Source of the DNA: Galliscardovia ingluviei
Lineage (GTDB): Bacteria; Actinomycetota; Actinomycetes; Actinomycetales; Bifidobacteriaceae
Length of the DNA stretch: 64,000 bases
Direction of reading: 5' to 3'
NCBI RefSeq assembly: GCF_014635685.1
Contig: NZ_BMDH01000001.1
Coordinates: forward strand, 961,963-1,025,962
Part shown: in pieces, positions 18,956 through 29,400 of the stretch
How positions within the stretch are numbered: position 1 is the stretch's first letter
How the letters are laid out: each line of letters opens with the position of its first letter
Position numbers and translations under genes: made by a program
Notes under the pieces: model-generated
What the model saw: only the letters and a program-made list of their open reading frames with translations
Database searches by the model: none
What the model was told of the DNA's origin: nothing

Positions 18956-19879
18956 TTATTCCAGTAATCCGGCAGCATGCATGCCTAGCACTGCTTTTTG
19001 CACTTGTTCAGGTTTTGGTCCTACATTTGGCAATCGCATTGCCGTGCAATCTAATGCTCCTGCAGCATGTAATGCAGCTTTAGCCATTACTGCCTGCTGC
19101 CCGTCACCATTGAGCGCGTCTACTATATGGGAAAGTCGCGCTGCAATGCGTTGTGCCTCGTGAATATCACCTCGATCAAACGCATCAACGAGGTCGCGCA
19201 TCGGCGAGGCAGCCACATGCGCTATTACAGATATAATGCCTACCGCACCTACAGAAAGGAATGGTAGGAATAGTCCATCATCTCCAGAATACCAAGCTAA
19301 TGATGTAGCAATCTGCTTGGTAGCAACACTTGATAAATCACCAGTAGCATCTTTTACAGCTACCACATGTTCAAGCTCACCGAGGCGCTTATAGGTGTCA
19401 ATATTGATATGTACACCTGTGCGACCTGGCACATCATAGACAATAATAGGTAATTGTGAAGCCTTATCTGCGGCAGCATAATGTGCCACAATACCCTCTT
19501 GTGAAGGCCTCGAATAATATGGCGCAACAATAAGCAGACCGTCCGCACCAGACTCTTGAATATGCTCAACCATGCGTACAGTATGCGCCGTATCGTTAGA
19601 GCCTGCTCCTGAAACCACAGGCACATTCACTACTTCTTTTACTGCGCGTACCAGCTCAATTTTCTCCTCCATATGCGTTACTGGAGATTCGCCGGTAGTG
19701 CCATTGACAACAATACCATCAGCTCCTTGGCTCACTAAACGCTTGGCAAGCTGCTGTGCTACTTCATAATCAATACTGCCATCTTGCTTCATCGGCGTAA
19801 CCATTGCTGGAAGCACTCGACCAAAAGGAGCTGGGCTGAGTAAATGCATGGTATTCTCACTTACTTCACTGTCACACAT
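18956..19879 (-). CDS. dapA: 4-hydroxy-tetrahydrodipicolinate synthase
   Basis: Condenses pyruvate with aspartate semialdehyde in lysine and diaminopimelate synthesis. It has NGTTGESPVT, then YDVPGRTGVHI, and the Schiff-base lysine in VVAVKDATGDL. The start is uncertain. ATG 19879 has GGTGG 5 nt upstream and is used here (307 residues). ATG 19849 (MHLLSPAPFGRV) gives 297 residues and better fits the point where homology begins. The longest frame starts at TTG 19891. Transcribed after dapB and before rnj. Confidence 0.93.
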   Translation of the reverse strand: MCDSEVSENTMHLLSPAPFGRVLPAMVTPMKQDGSIDYEVAQQLAKRLVSQGADGIVVNGTTGESPVTHMEEKIELVRAVKEVVNVPVVSGAGSNDTAHTVRMVEHIQESGADGLLIVAPYYSRPSQEGIVAHYAAADKASQLPIIVYDVPGRTGVHINIDTYKRLGELEHVVAVKDATGDLSSVATKQIATSLAWYSGDDGLFLPFLSVGAVGIISVIAHVAASPMRDLVDAFDRGDIHEAQRIAARLSHIVDALNGDGQQAVMAKAALHAAGALDCTAMRLPNVGPKPEQVQKAVLGMHAAGLLE

Positions 19880-19949
19880 ATGTACCACCAAATTACCTAC
19901 TGGTTAAGACCTATGCTGGTTATCAGAGTCCGCGCCAGTTATCAATAGT

Positions 19950-20693
19950 TTATAAATCTAAGAACTGATCAAGCCCTACAGTAAGGCCTGGGTGTTCGCC
20001 AACTTTACGGCACGCCAGCAATACTCCCGGCATGAAACTCGCTCGATCAAAGCAATCAGAGCGAATAATCATCTGCTCACCGGGATTACCAAGTAATATT
20101 TCCTCGTGCGCATTCAGCCCGCGCAATCGTACTGCATGAACATGTACACCGTCCACAACGTCGCCACGAGAAGGTTCATTACCTACTGTCGCATCTGGCA
20201 TTGGAGCACAATCTGCTTGGCGACGAGCCTGAGCAATAGTATGTGCAGTATGAACTGCGGTACCGCTTGGAGCATCAAGTTTATTAGGATGGTGTGCTTC
20301 AATCACTTCTGCTGACTCAAAATATGGAGCAGCGATACCTGCAAAATAGTCAGCAAGTACTGCAGAAATAGCAAAATTAGGAGCAATAAACACAGCTTGA
20401 TCCTTGCGTGGTGCTTGAGCTAAAGCCTCGCGCACTTGTGCTAATTTGTCATCATTCCAACCTGTAGTACCAACAACAACATTGACGCCTTGCTTAATAA
20501 GCGTTAATACATTGTCCAAAGTGACATCAGGAACAGTAAAATCTACAGCAACATCAGTATTTTCTGGGCTTACTTGAGTCAGATCATCACTTGAATCTAC
20601 TTGCAACGCCAACTGCATATCTTCAGCTGCCTCAACTGCTGCAACAACGTGTGATCCCATGCGTCCTTGTGCACCGACTACAGAAACGCGCAT
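19950..20693 (-). CDS. dapB: 4-hydroxy-tetrahydrodipicolinate reductase
   Basis: Reduces the DapA product with NAD(P)H. 247 residues. The N-terminal nucleotide-binding motif VVGAQGRMGSHV, the central VGTTGWNDDKL, the catalytic HHPNKLDAPSGTA and the C-terminal LLACRKVGEHPGLTVGLDQFL are all diagnostic. SD GGAGGAAAA directly precedes the ATG. The dapB-dapA-rnj order on one strand suggests co-transcription, with 70-80 bp gaps. Confidence 0.95.
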   Translation of the reverse strand: MRVSVVGAQGRMGSHVVAAVEAAEDMQLALQVDSSDDLTQVSPENTDVAVDFTVPDVTLDNVLTLIKQGVNVVVGTTGWNDDKLAQVREALAQAPRKDQAVFIAPNFAISAVLADYFAGIAAPYFESAEVIEAHHPNKLDAPSGTAVHTAHTIAQARRQADCAPMPDATVGNEPSRGDVVDGVHVHAVRLRGLNAHEEILLGNPGEQMIIRSDCFDRASFMPGVLLACRKVGEHPGLTVGLDQFLDL

Positions 20694-20802
20694 TTTTCCT
20701 CCAACTGCTCGCTCTTACTCACCAACATGCGCTAGCGTTCAATCCGCAATATGACAAGCATATACACTATCAACACCATTGCATGTACTCATATGTAAGT
20801 GA

Positions 20803-22137
20803 CTATTCTCGATTGTAATCTTGTTTGCGCTTTTGAACATGCCTTCTCCACCAAGTGAACACGGTAAGTACACAGGCTGCAGCACATGCTATTGCTGGAA
20901 CACACAAACCAATCAACGTGCCATGAGCGTCCAATACCATGCCGGCAGCGGTTGAACCAATAGATCCTCCAATTGCTGTACCGGTTGATACCCAAGCCAG
21001 ACCTTCTGTCAGAGAGGTTTGTGGCACTAATTCTTTTACCAGCAAATTCGCTGTAGCAAATGTTGGTGCTACAAAAACACCAGCTAAAATTTCGCAAATA
21101 CCAAGCACAACCAAATTCGCAGAAGCCGGTACGAAAATCGCATACCACGCAGTTAGCACTGCCAAAAACACTACCATATGTGACCAGTGAGAACCGGGCA
21201 AATGTAATGATCCAAAAATCAAAGCACCAATCAGTGAGCCAAATGCGAATAATGCTAATTGAATACCAACAACTTGCGGCACGCCTAACTCGTCGGTAAG
21301 TGCTGTAATAGAAACATCAAAACTTGAAAAGCTGGCATTAAATATCATAAAGATGCACACTAAAGCTGGCACACCTGCATATGCCAATGCCGAACGCACA
21401 TGCTTATGATGCTCAGTTTTATTGCGATGCTTGCGCCACATATCTGTTGATGCCGATTCGATAGCCTGATCATCGTGCAATGGATTAGCATTAACCGCAA
21501 CAGTCTCAACAATAGGCATAGTATTGCGTTGTGCAAAAAACACGCTACCGCCAATAGCAGCACAGATTGCAGGAACTACCAGCTGAGAAACCGGGTGAAC
21601 AGAGGTCGCTAGAAAAGCCGCAAGAATAGGTCCGAAAATAAACACTAACTCATCAACAGCGGCCTCAAACGCGTATGCAGCATTAAGCAAGGTGCCATTA
21701 TCCCCCGTCTCACGAAGTGCCCATGCCCAACGTGTGCGAACCAACGCGCCAAATGAGAATTGTGTCAAGCCGTTAAGAATTACCAGTACGAAAAGCAGCG
21801 CTAATGGCACGCGGAAAAAAGCACCAGCTGCAAAAGCGAACATGCTTACAACTTGAGCTGCAAGGGCAATTGGACCAACTTTAGCTTGTCCAAGGCGGTC
21901 AAAAAGACGAGCAAATACCGGTGTCACCACTGCTGCCGCAAGCACAAATGCCGCGCTCATCGTGCCCGCAATAGTCCAATTATTATATAGGTGATTGAGT
22001 GCAAGCACTATACCTAAACTCATCATTGACATCGGCAAGCGTGCAAACGCTGCAGCAATGCAGAAACGCCGTGTACCTGGTATGCTAAACAATTTAGCAT
22101 ATGGCAACTGGTCGAGCCGCGTGCGTAGCGACTGCAT
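20803..22137 (-). CDS. MFS transporter, 12 helices
   Basis: 444 residues with about twelve membrane segments. The N-terminus (YAKLFSIPGTRRFCIAAAFA) and the loop FARLFDRLGQAKVG are typical of actinobacterial MFS exporters of unknown substrate, often found near amino acid or wall genes. It keeps the conserved central loop FGALVRTRWAWALRETG. No partner regulator lies next to it. SD GGGAGGGAAT before the ATG is strong. It may be an efflux carrier for a sugar, drug or metabolite; I cannot say which. Confidence 0.85.
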   Translation of the reverse strand: MQSLRTRLDQLPYAKLFSIPGTRRFCIAAAFARLPMSMMSLGIVLALNHLYNNWTIAGTMSAAFVLAAAVVTPVFARLFDRLGQAKVGPIALAAQVVSMFAFAAGAFFRVPLALLFVLVILNGLTQFSFGALVRTRWAWALRETGDNGTLLNAAYAFEAAVDELVFIFGPILAAFLATSVHPVSQLVVPAICAAIGGSVFFAQRNTMPIVETVAVNANPLHDDQAIESASTDMWRKHRNKTEHHKHVRSALAYAGVPALVCIFMIFNASFSSFDVSITALTDELGVPQVVGIQLALFAFGSLIGALIFGSLHLPGSHWSHMVVFLAVLTAWYAIFVPASANLVVLGICEILAGVFVAPTFATANLLVKELVPQTSLTEGLAWVSTGTAIGGSIGSTAAGMVLDAHGTLIGLCVPAIACAAACVLTVFTWWRRHVQKRKQDYNRE

Positions 22138-22232
22138 ATTCCCTCCCTTTCGTGCAGGTGTATGTCATCCTTGCCTCTAAACTCCATTTGCTCTGCAGGT
22201 ATGTGTACAGACTTAAAGGCGCGTCAACGGTG

Positions 22233-25200
22233 TTATAGGCGCGTTAGACGCTCTATAATTTCTTTCTCTTGGTGACCTGCAGCTACAATCAAACGATTAC
22301 TTTCCTGCGCTTCGCTCACATAATATAAAGCCGCATCAATACACTCTATATCAATACCCTGAGTGCGAGCAAGCAGCAGGCGGTATAAGTCAAGTTGCAC
22401 TAGCTTATCACTAATGTCTTGACCAGTTGGTCGTTTGCCGGTTTTCCAATCGATAATGGTGTATTGTGCACGAGAATGTTCATCAATACCGCCGGCAAAC
22501 ACCGCATCAAGTTTGCCATTATAGATACGCCCCTCAATGCTCATCAACACCGAATGCTCTACCCAGAGTGGTAAGCGCGCATTCCATGTGCTTTCTACTA
22601 AGCGTTTACGCCATTGCAACTCACGGTAGCGCTGTGCGTGTAAAGCATTCTGCACATCAGTAGACGCTGTATCGGAAGTCATATCAGGGGATGTATCTTC
22701 ACTATCAGACTGTAGGGATGCAAGCTCTTGCTCAAGTGCTTCAATACGCGGCGCGCGCCACTGATGCAACATTTCCATCGTAGGTTGCCCTACACTCTCT
22801 TCATTTCCAGCAGCACTTAATGCCTCAGGCAGTATATATTCTTGCGCCCAAGCGTGAAAACTTGTGCCGGCAGCTGCCACAAATGACTCAACTGTAGGCA
22901 TAGGTCGCACAATACCTTGCCAATAGTCAAGCTGGTCTTGTACGCTACTATGCTCCAACGTTAAGCGATGCTGAACTTGCGTCACCGACTGGCGTCCAGC
23001 TTCAAGAATGCGAGCACCCTGTGCTTGTAGCTGTTGCAGCATTTGCACCTGTTGTAATGCTTGTTGTCTTTCTGCACTAGTTTCACCGATATTAGCTTCA
23101 CCTGCGCCATCAGTATCTACCATAATCATTGGTGCAGTAGGAATCTTAGGTATCAGAGCACCTTGCGCAATCAATTGCTGCGCTGCTTTGGTCAGTGGCG
23201 ATGAGCCTACAGCATTTGTGGTCTGCGTAGTATCAACTTCATCGCTCGCAATCTGGGTCTTTGTATCCTCCTGCTTTTGCTGCCCATCTTGCATGGATTG
23301 TGCTACAGCATCTTGTACTTGTTGAGCACTGGTTCTCAGCGCAGCACGTGTGGATTCCGGTTCAACATGCCATGGCCAAGTGGAGCGCTCCAATGTAGTT
23401 GAGAGTGCCAGTGGATGCTCCCATGGCTCACACACTACATTTTGGTAATACTCATCTGCATCTTCGCCTACAAATATTCCCTCAATATGACCCCCAAACG
23501 TATCTTCTACCGGTACCTGTGTAAATTGACTGGCATGAGACAATGACCCGTAAACCTCCTTCCAAAAATTAGAAGGTTTTCTTGCTGTGCCTGCAAATAC
23601 TAGGTTTTCAACATCTATGCCACTATATGGCACTGTCATATCCGAGGAGTATTTGCTGCAAATCACCAACGCATCACATTCACTTCTGGTTAATGCCACA
23701 TACATCAGTCTGCGATCGTCATCATGATACCGTTTGCCATATTCACTACGCTGTCCGCGCCATACTCCCGATACAGCATCATCTACAGCATCTGTAAGGG
23801 TATTTATTTCCCCAGTGCATTCGAGGATAAGTTGCTCAAGAGAAGTAATGGACTGCATTTGCTCGGTAATATCAGCATCATTACTAGCATTATGAGGGAA
23901 ATGCGGCAAAATATCATGATCAATACGAATCGTTGGTGGTACCGAAGTGGCATTATGTAGCCAAGTTTTCGCATCCTCACTATATTCAGGGACCTGATAC
24001 TGCCCATCATAATGCTCTTCGTCAGCTGTACTGGTATCTGCTAACACATCATCTTCTGATGGCGCAACCAACTCAGTAATCTTCAAATTATCACCTGTGG
24101 CTTTATTCCCTCCTCCAGGAAATACTTCCTCGTTAAGTTGAGGAATAATAACTGCCGGCCACTCTAAACCTTTTGATTGGTGAATTGTCATAATTACTAC
24201 ATCAGCTTGTCCTTGTGCGGGAGCTAATTCACCAGAAATATCACGCTGTGCGTTAATCCAACTGAGTAGTCCTGCCATAGTCGGACGTACTCCCTGCGGT
24301 TGTTCGCTCGTATACGCATCAACTAATTGCAGTACTGCTTGTAGAGCTAACTCGCTATGGGTATCTGAAGTCTGAGCAGTTGCTGGCTGCTGGGTGCTTG
24401 ATGTGTTATTAGTATTGCCAGTGCTTAATTCATGTTCTGATACAGCACGCGCATTTAGTGTACTACTTGATTCAGCAGTTTCTTGTACTTGTTCTTGTTG
24501 ACGAATAATACTTGCTGCCACGATTGGATCAATATCCAACTGCAGTGCACGAAAGACGCCATATATTGCCTCTTGTATACTGCGATGCATACTGTGCTCA
24601 GCATTGCGCATCATCTGTGAAGCGGCAATAAGCGAGCGCATCATCGGTTCAGCAAGCGTTTTATGCTCGCGCTGCACATATTCGCGCAGTAACGCTGCAA
24701 AATGTTGATTGGTAATAACATCTACAATAGTGCGTGCAGGTGCTAACGCATTGCGGTAAGAGCGCAGAGCAGTTCGAATTTCCTTACTCGTGGTTAATCC
24801 TGGCTCTACTGCGTTTGCTTCAACAAGGGCGGCATACTGCATTTGCTCATTGGTAGCGCGTGCCAAGCCTGCTAGGGTATGCAAAGCCTGAGTATCGAGT
24901 GCAAACCGAGGAGAAGCTAAAACATGCATAAGATGCGCAGGATTGTCTCTAAAAGTCAATGCTTGCAATACAGCAATCATATCGGCTACATCAGGGCGCT
25001 GTAACAGACCCTCTACACCAACAACTTCACAAGACAAACCAGCAGCTTCTATGGCTTGACGATACACTGGAATTTGTGCTTTACTGCGCATAAGTACCGC
25101 TACTGGAGAAACATGTTCCTCTTGAGCACGCTTGCGATATTTCTGTACGGCTAGACGAGCAAATTGCGCTACAGCCTGCACTTGTTGACCTTGAGTGCTT

Positions 25201-26462
25201 ACTGCTAAGGCACCGACAGTGCCTACAACAGCTTCTGGTTTCGCACGCAGTTGTGCCACATCTACTTCACGTAGGCTCGCACTTGTTGGCACTTGCATAG
25301 GACGGCGTAACGGCACAGTCACCGTATTAGCAGCTTCAAGCACTACCTGACTATTACGCATAGTTTGCGACAGCGTGTAGCTTGGCACATCATCTTGCAT
25401 AGCAAAATCTTGTCTGAATAATCGAAAAGCACCAGGACTTGCTCCTCGCCAAGCATAAATTGATTGAAAAGGGTCACCAACAGCAGTAACCGCACTGCGA
25501 TTGGATTTACTGATCCCCATATTTGACCGCTCAGCAGTTTGCCCTGAATTGCCTCTAAACAAACTCACTAAGAGTTGCGCCTGCGTAGTAGAAGTATCTT
25601 GGTACTCATCTAAAAACACGTGCGAAAACAGTTTACGATATGCGTGCCCAATAGATGGAAATCGGTGTACTAACCGGTATGCAGCTATCGTAAAATCGCT
25701 AAATTGTGCTAATCCGCGTTCACGCTTGGCTTGGTCAAACTCCAGTACACAGTCTAGTAAAAACTCGCGTTCAGACACGTTGGCACGAATAGTTTGCATT
25801 TGAGCAAGGTTACGGTTAGCGTTTTTACTATCTACAGAGCGTACTGCCTGCGCATATTCTTCCGGTGTACCTAATGTATCAAACCGATGCGCAAAAGCAT
25901 CATCCCACTGCCGAATACGCGCTACTGCCGCATCAATGGTGTCAATATCGCCGCCAATCATCGAAGCAGCAATGGCATCATGTAATGATAATACTTCGCC
26001 AACAATCGTACTAAAACTTTTATGTGAACCATTATGAGTGCGAAGTGATAAGGCTCCTTCAATATGCTTACCCACAATATCAGCAGCAATTTGGTAAGCG
26101 CCTGCATCGCTTAGCGGCGTCATCTCTTGCGGCATACCAACAAGCAATCCGTACCGCTTAACAATGGACTGGAAAAACGCATCATAGGTCATCACTGTCG
26201 GGCGCATGAGTGAATACGCCGTAGTACCACGGTGTGCATTCACTACTTGTGTGACTTTATCAAGCAATTGTGCAGCGGCTTTGCGCGTAAAGGTCAAACC
26301 TAAAATATGCTCAGGAGCAACACCCTGCTCGATAAGCGCAGTAATACGCTGCATAAGCGTAAATGTTTTACCAGATCCTGCACCAGCAATCACCAAAATA
26401 TCGTCTTGAATTGCGGCATCAATAACAGCCTGCTGTTCCTCAGTTGGACGAATTTTACTCAT
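22233..26462 (-). CDS. adnB: AdnB-like ATP-dependent helicase-nuclease subunit
   Basis: About 1409 residues. UvrD/RecB-type helicase with a C-terminal RecB-family nuclease domain. The Walker A motif is IAGAGSGKTFTL, followed by GLTFTRKAAAQL, motif II HVFLDEYQDTS, motif III VGDPFQSIYAWRGA, motif V TIHQSKGLEWPAV and motif VI LMYVALTRSECDALVI. The nuclease shows GKLDAVF and IIDWKTGKRP. It overlaps the upstream adnA gene by 4 bp (ATGA), so translation is coupled; ATG 26462 also has GGAGGAG upstream. Together they match the mycobacterial AdnAB pair for double-strand-break end resection. It is longer than Mycobacterium AdnB (about 1100), with extra Gln/Glu/Ser-rich segments. Confidence 0.87.
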   Translation of the reverse strand: MSKIRPTEEQQAVIDAAIQDDILVIAGAGSGKTFTLMQRITALIEQGVAPEHILGLTFTRKAAAQLLDKVTQVVNAHRGTTAYSLMRPTVMTYDAFFQSIVKRYGLLVGMPQEMTPLSDAGAYQIAADIVGKHIEGALSLRTHNGSHKSFSTIVGEVLSLHDAIAASMIGGDIDTIDAAVARIRQWDDAFAHRFDTLGTPEEYAQAVRSVDSKNANRNLAQMQTIRANVSEREFLLDCVLEFDQAKRERGLAQFSDFTIAAYRLVHRFPSIGHAYRKLFSHVFLDEYQDTSTTQAQLLVSLFRGNSGQTAERSNMGISKSNRSAVTAVGDPFQSIYAWRGASPGAFRLFRQDFAMQDDVPSYTLSQTMRNSQVVLEAANTVTVPLRRPMQVPTSASLREVDVAQLRAKPEAVVGTVGALAVSTQGQQVQAVAQFARLAVQKYRKRAQEEHVSPVAVLMRSKAQIPVYRQAIEAAGLSCEVVGVEGLLQRPDVADMIAVLQALTFRDNPAHLMHVLASPRFALDTQALHTLAGLARATNEQMQYAALVEANAVEPGLTTSKEIRTALRSYRNALAPARTIVDVITNQHFAALLREYVQREHKTLAEPMMRSLIAASQMMRNAEHSMHRSIQEAIYGVFRALQLDIDPIVAASIIRQQEQVQETAESSSTLNARAVSEHELSTGNTNNTSSTQQPATAQTSDTHSELALQAVLQLVDAYTSEQPQGVRPTMAGLLSWINAQRDISGELAPAQGQADVVIMTIHQSKGLEWPAVIIPQLNEEVFPGGGNKATGDNLKITELVAPSEDDVLADTSTADEEHYDGQYQVPEYSEDAKTWLHNATSVPPTIRIDHDILPHFPHNASNDADITEQMQSITSLEQLILECTGEINTLTDAVDDAVSGVWRGQRSEYGKRYHDDDRRLMYVALTRSECDALVICSKYSSDMTVPYSGIDVENLVFAGTARKPSNFWKEVYGSLSHASQFTQVPVEDTFGGHIEGIFVGEDADEYYQNVVCEPWEHPLALSTTLERSTWPWHVEPESTRAALRTSAQQVQDAVAQSMQDGQQKQEDTKTQIASDEVDTTQTTNAVGSSPLTKAAQQLIAQGALIPKIPTAPMIMVDTDGAGEANIGETSAERQQALQQVQMLQQLQAQGARILEAGRQSVTQVQHRLTLEHSSVQDQLDYWQGIVRPMPTVESFVAAAGTSFHAWAQEYILPEALSAAGNEESVGQPTMEMLHQWRAPRIEALEQELASLQSDSEDTSPDMTSDTASTDVQNALHAQRYRELQWRKRLVESTWNARLPLWVEHSVLMSIEGRIYNGKLDAVFAGGIDEHSRAQYTIIDWKTGKRPTGQDISDKLVQLDLYRLLLARTQGIDIECIDAALYYVSEAQESNRLIVAAGHQEKEIIERLTRL

Positions 26463-29400
26463 GAGAGCTCCTCCATAACTGTGCTTACCTGCTCGGCACA
26501 TGCGGGACATACAGTAGTGAACTTGCAGTAATTCAAATGCTGTTCTGGTACCTCAGTAGTAGTGAATACTTGCGATTGTGAGCCAACTGCAGCACGAATA
26601 ATTTTTGCAATCATGGACACCGCCCACATACCTTGTGTATCTTTAACCGCATGAATACACTGCCATGTGCGCTCGTCAAAGAGTTCTGGACAAGATTGAG
26701 GCAATTGAGGCACATCCCATATGTTGTCAATAGTCTTGGTATATGTGCGCGACTGGAAGTTGTTATCACCAATATGTGTAACAATTAGTGGCGGCTGATA
26801 GGCAGATTCAGCAGCATTCGATTGAGCTGGTTGCGTGCTGTCTTTAATAACAAATAACGACGACTGACCAATAACACCACGTTTGGCACGTTGCTCAAGC
26901 TCTTGCAACGTAACCTGCTGTAATGCTACACGCTTATTTTCCTGCTCACCTGCAAGAAAATGCCCAAAATGAATACCAAGCTGATAGCAAGCCAACTGTA
27001 AATCACTAAACATGGTTTTTTTAGTGAAATTGCTCCCTGTTTTATAGTCAATAATGCGCACGAGCTCGCTACCATCATCCAAAGTACGAAGCTCAATACG
27101 GTCGATACTGCCATGCAAATGAATACGAAGCTGCGCAATATCAATCGGATGACGCGCATCCACTTGCCACTGCGGGGTAATAAGTTGTGCTAATGCGAGA
27201 CATTGTTCCGTACTGAGATTCAGTACAGCTGATTGTGCTCCTTCATCACCATATTCGCTAAGTGATAACGCAGATTGCAATTGTGCATTGATTACTTGGC
27301 ATAGTTGCGCAACACTTATCGTGGCATCAAAACTTTGCTCTGCTAATACATAGTCGAGCTTACCAATACGCGGACTGTTACTCGGCTTTTTTGGAAATAG
27401 TTTCGTGTTTATCACATATTCCGGATCATTTGACTGAATAAAATACGTCGCTACATTGGTAAGTATCTGATGGAAGGCTTCTTCTTGAACTGCTTGTTCA
27501 AACGCTTCTTGCCCTTGTTGCGCCATGTCGGTATTTCGATACTGTTTACCAATAGCTTCCAGTTCCGTAGCACACTGCTCAATTTGCTCTTCTCGCGTAC
27601 CACTGTAATGTGTGTGTTGATAGTCTGGTAAATCAATACCGCTAAGCGTTGCATGCTCTAGAATTGCATGAATAATATTGCCTTGCTGTTGCTGCGAAGA
27701 GGATAATGTTGGCCCACTAAAATCGCGGCTCATTTTCCAGCAAATCGCACAGGCATCAAGAGCATTCACATCAGATGGCGAAAGTGAAGCCAGCTGGCTT
27801 TGCCTGTCATCGGTCGATGGTTGATGTTGAGTTTGAGATTGAGATTGAGCCTCAGTATCAGTTTGAGGCGCTGTATCGGCTTCCGTATTTTCAGCGTCGG
27901 TAGTCGTTTTTTCAAGATTAGTCGCTGTAGTTTCAGGATTGGCTGTAATAGTTTCAACACTGTTATCAGTGTACGAATCTTGAACAAAAGACCATGTTTT
28001 CGGATGAGCCAGATCATAATGTTGCTCAGCGAGTAGCGCTAACGCTTGTACAGCATCTTGAACTTGTGCCGGTTGCTCAGCTCCACCATGCGCATTATGC
28101 TGCTGTATGCTGTGTTGTCGCGCTACAGCAACTAGTGAACGTGGGTCTTGTAACTGCCCTAACTCCATATCACTACTATTGTCACTCTCTTGTGCCGCTA
28201 AGTTATAAGCTACCCCTGTTTGCTCATCAAAGATTTCCGGAATATACGTACTCAAAAAATCAGATGGTGATTGCTCATCATTGTGTACTGCACTGATATT
28301 CACTTGTTTGGCTGCACGCGATAATGCCACTACAAAAAGGCGCTGTTCAGCCGCTAATACACGCTCAAATGGATTATCGTATGACGCACGCACATCAGCG
28401 CCATACATCACGCGCTGCGCCAAATCCTCAATACCGAATAGCGTGCCTCGCGGAGTGAGATTTGGCCATACTCCCTGCTCAACAGTTGGAATCCATACAT
28501 AATCTCGTCTCACACCGACTGATCCTGCGGGAGTAGTTAATAGCACTGCGTCAAGCTGCGGAGTATGCGAGGCTAAAGAATCTGCCTCAAGACGCAACGT
28601 ATTCATTTGTTGCATAAACTGCTCAATACTAGTGCCTGCCTGTGCCTCGTGAGCATGAGCAAATAACCGAATAACCGTATCAAGCCGCTGGTTTGCAGCA
28701 TCAGCAGCATGTTGCGCAGCAGTAGCACGCATCAAATACGGTGATAACGCAGTATACTCATCATCCCACACTACTTCATCGCTGGCTCCTTGTATTGCAA
28801 GCTGCTGCCAGAACTTGTCTACATCAGCGGCGACCCACGCAGTTTGTACTAAATACGCTGGTGAAATCACTATTGACCCATCATGAGCTTGGTATTGTGC
28901 CGCTGGCGGCGCAGACTGGATAGCATGAGCCACACGTTCTATTGCAGTGCACAGTCTGGTACATACCTGTTCGAGGCGCGAATCCGAGCGCTCGGACCCA
29001 CAAATAGTGCGTACCAGTGTTTGTATTATTTCTGCATAACGTTCTTGACTGACTACAAGCATCAGTAAGGCTTCAATACTCAACGCATATGGTATTTCTT
29101 CATGCGACGATGCGTTTGTCTCGTTACTACCCAGTATTGCATTGTCTACAACGGTGGTTGCGGTAGTTAGGCTTTCTACTCGGGTTGCTTGTTCAGCTTG
29201 ATAATCCAGAGCGCTAGCCAAACGTTGCCAAGCATCGGTAAGTTCAGTAAAAAGCTTCGCCTGCTCAGATTGCGGCGTTACTACTTGTGCTACTTGAGTA
29301 ATCATGCGCAGTATTTGTTCAAAAGCATGCCACTGATTACCGAGTGATTGCATATAATTGCTACTGGTATCGGCCGCTGCAACACAGAGTTGAGACTCAC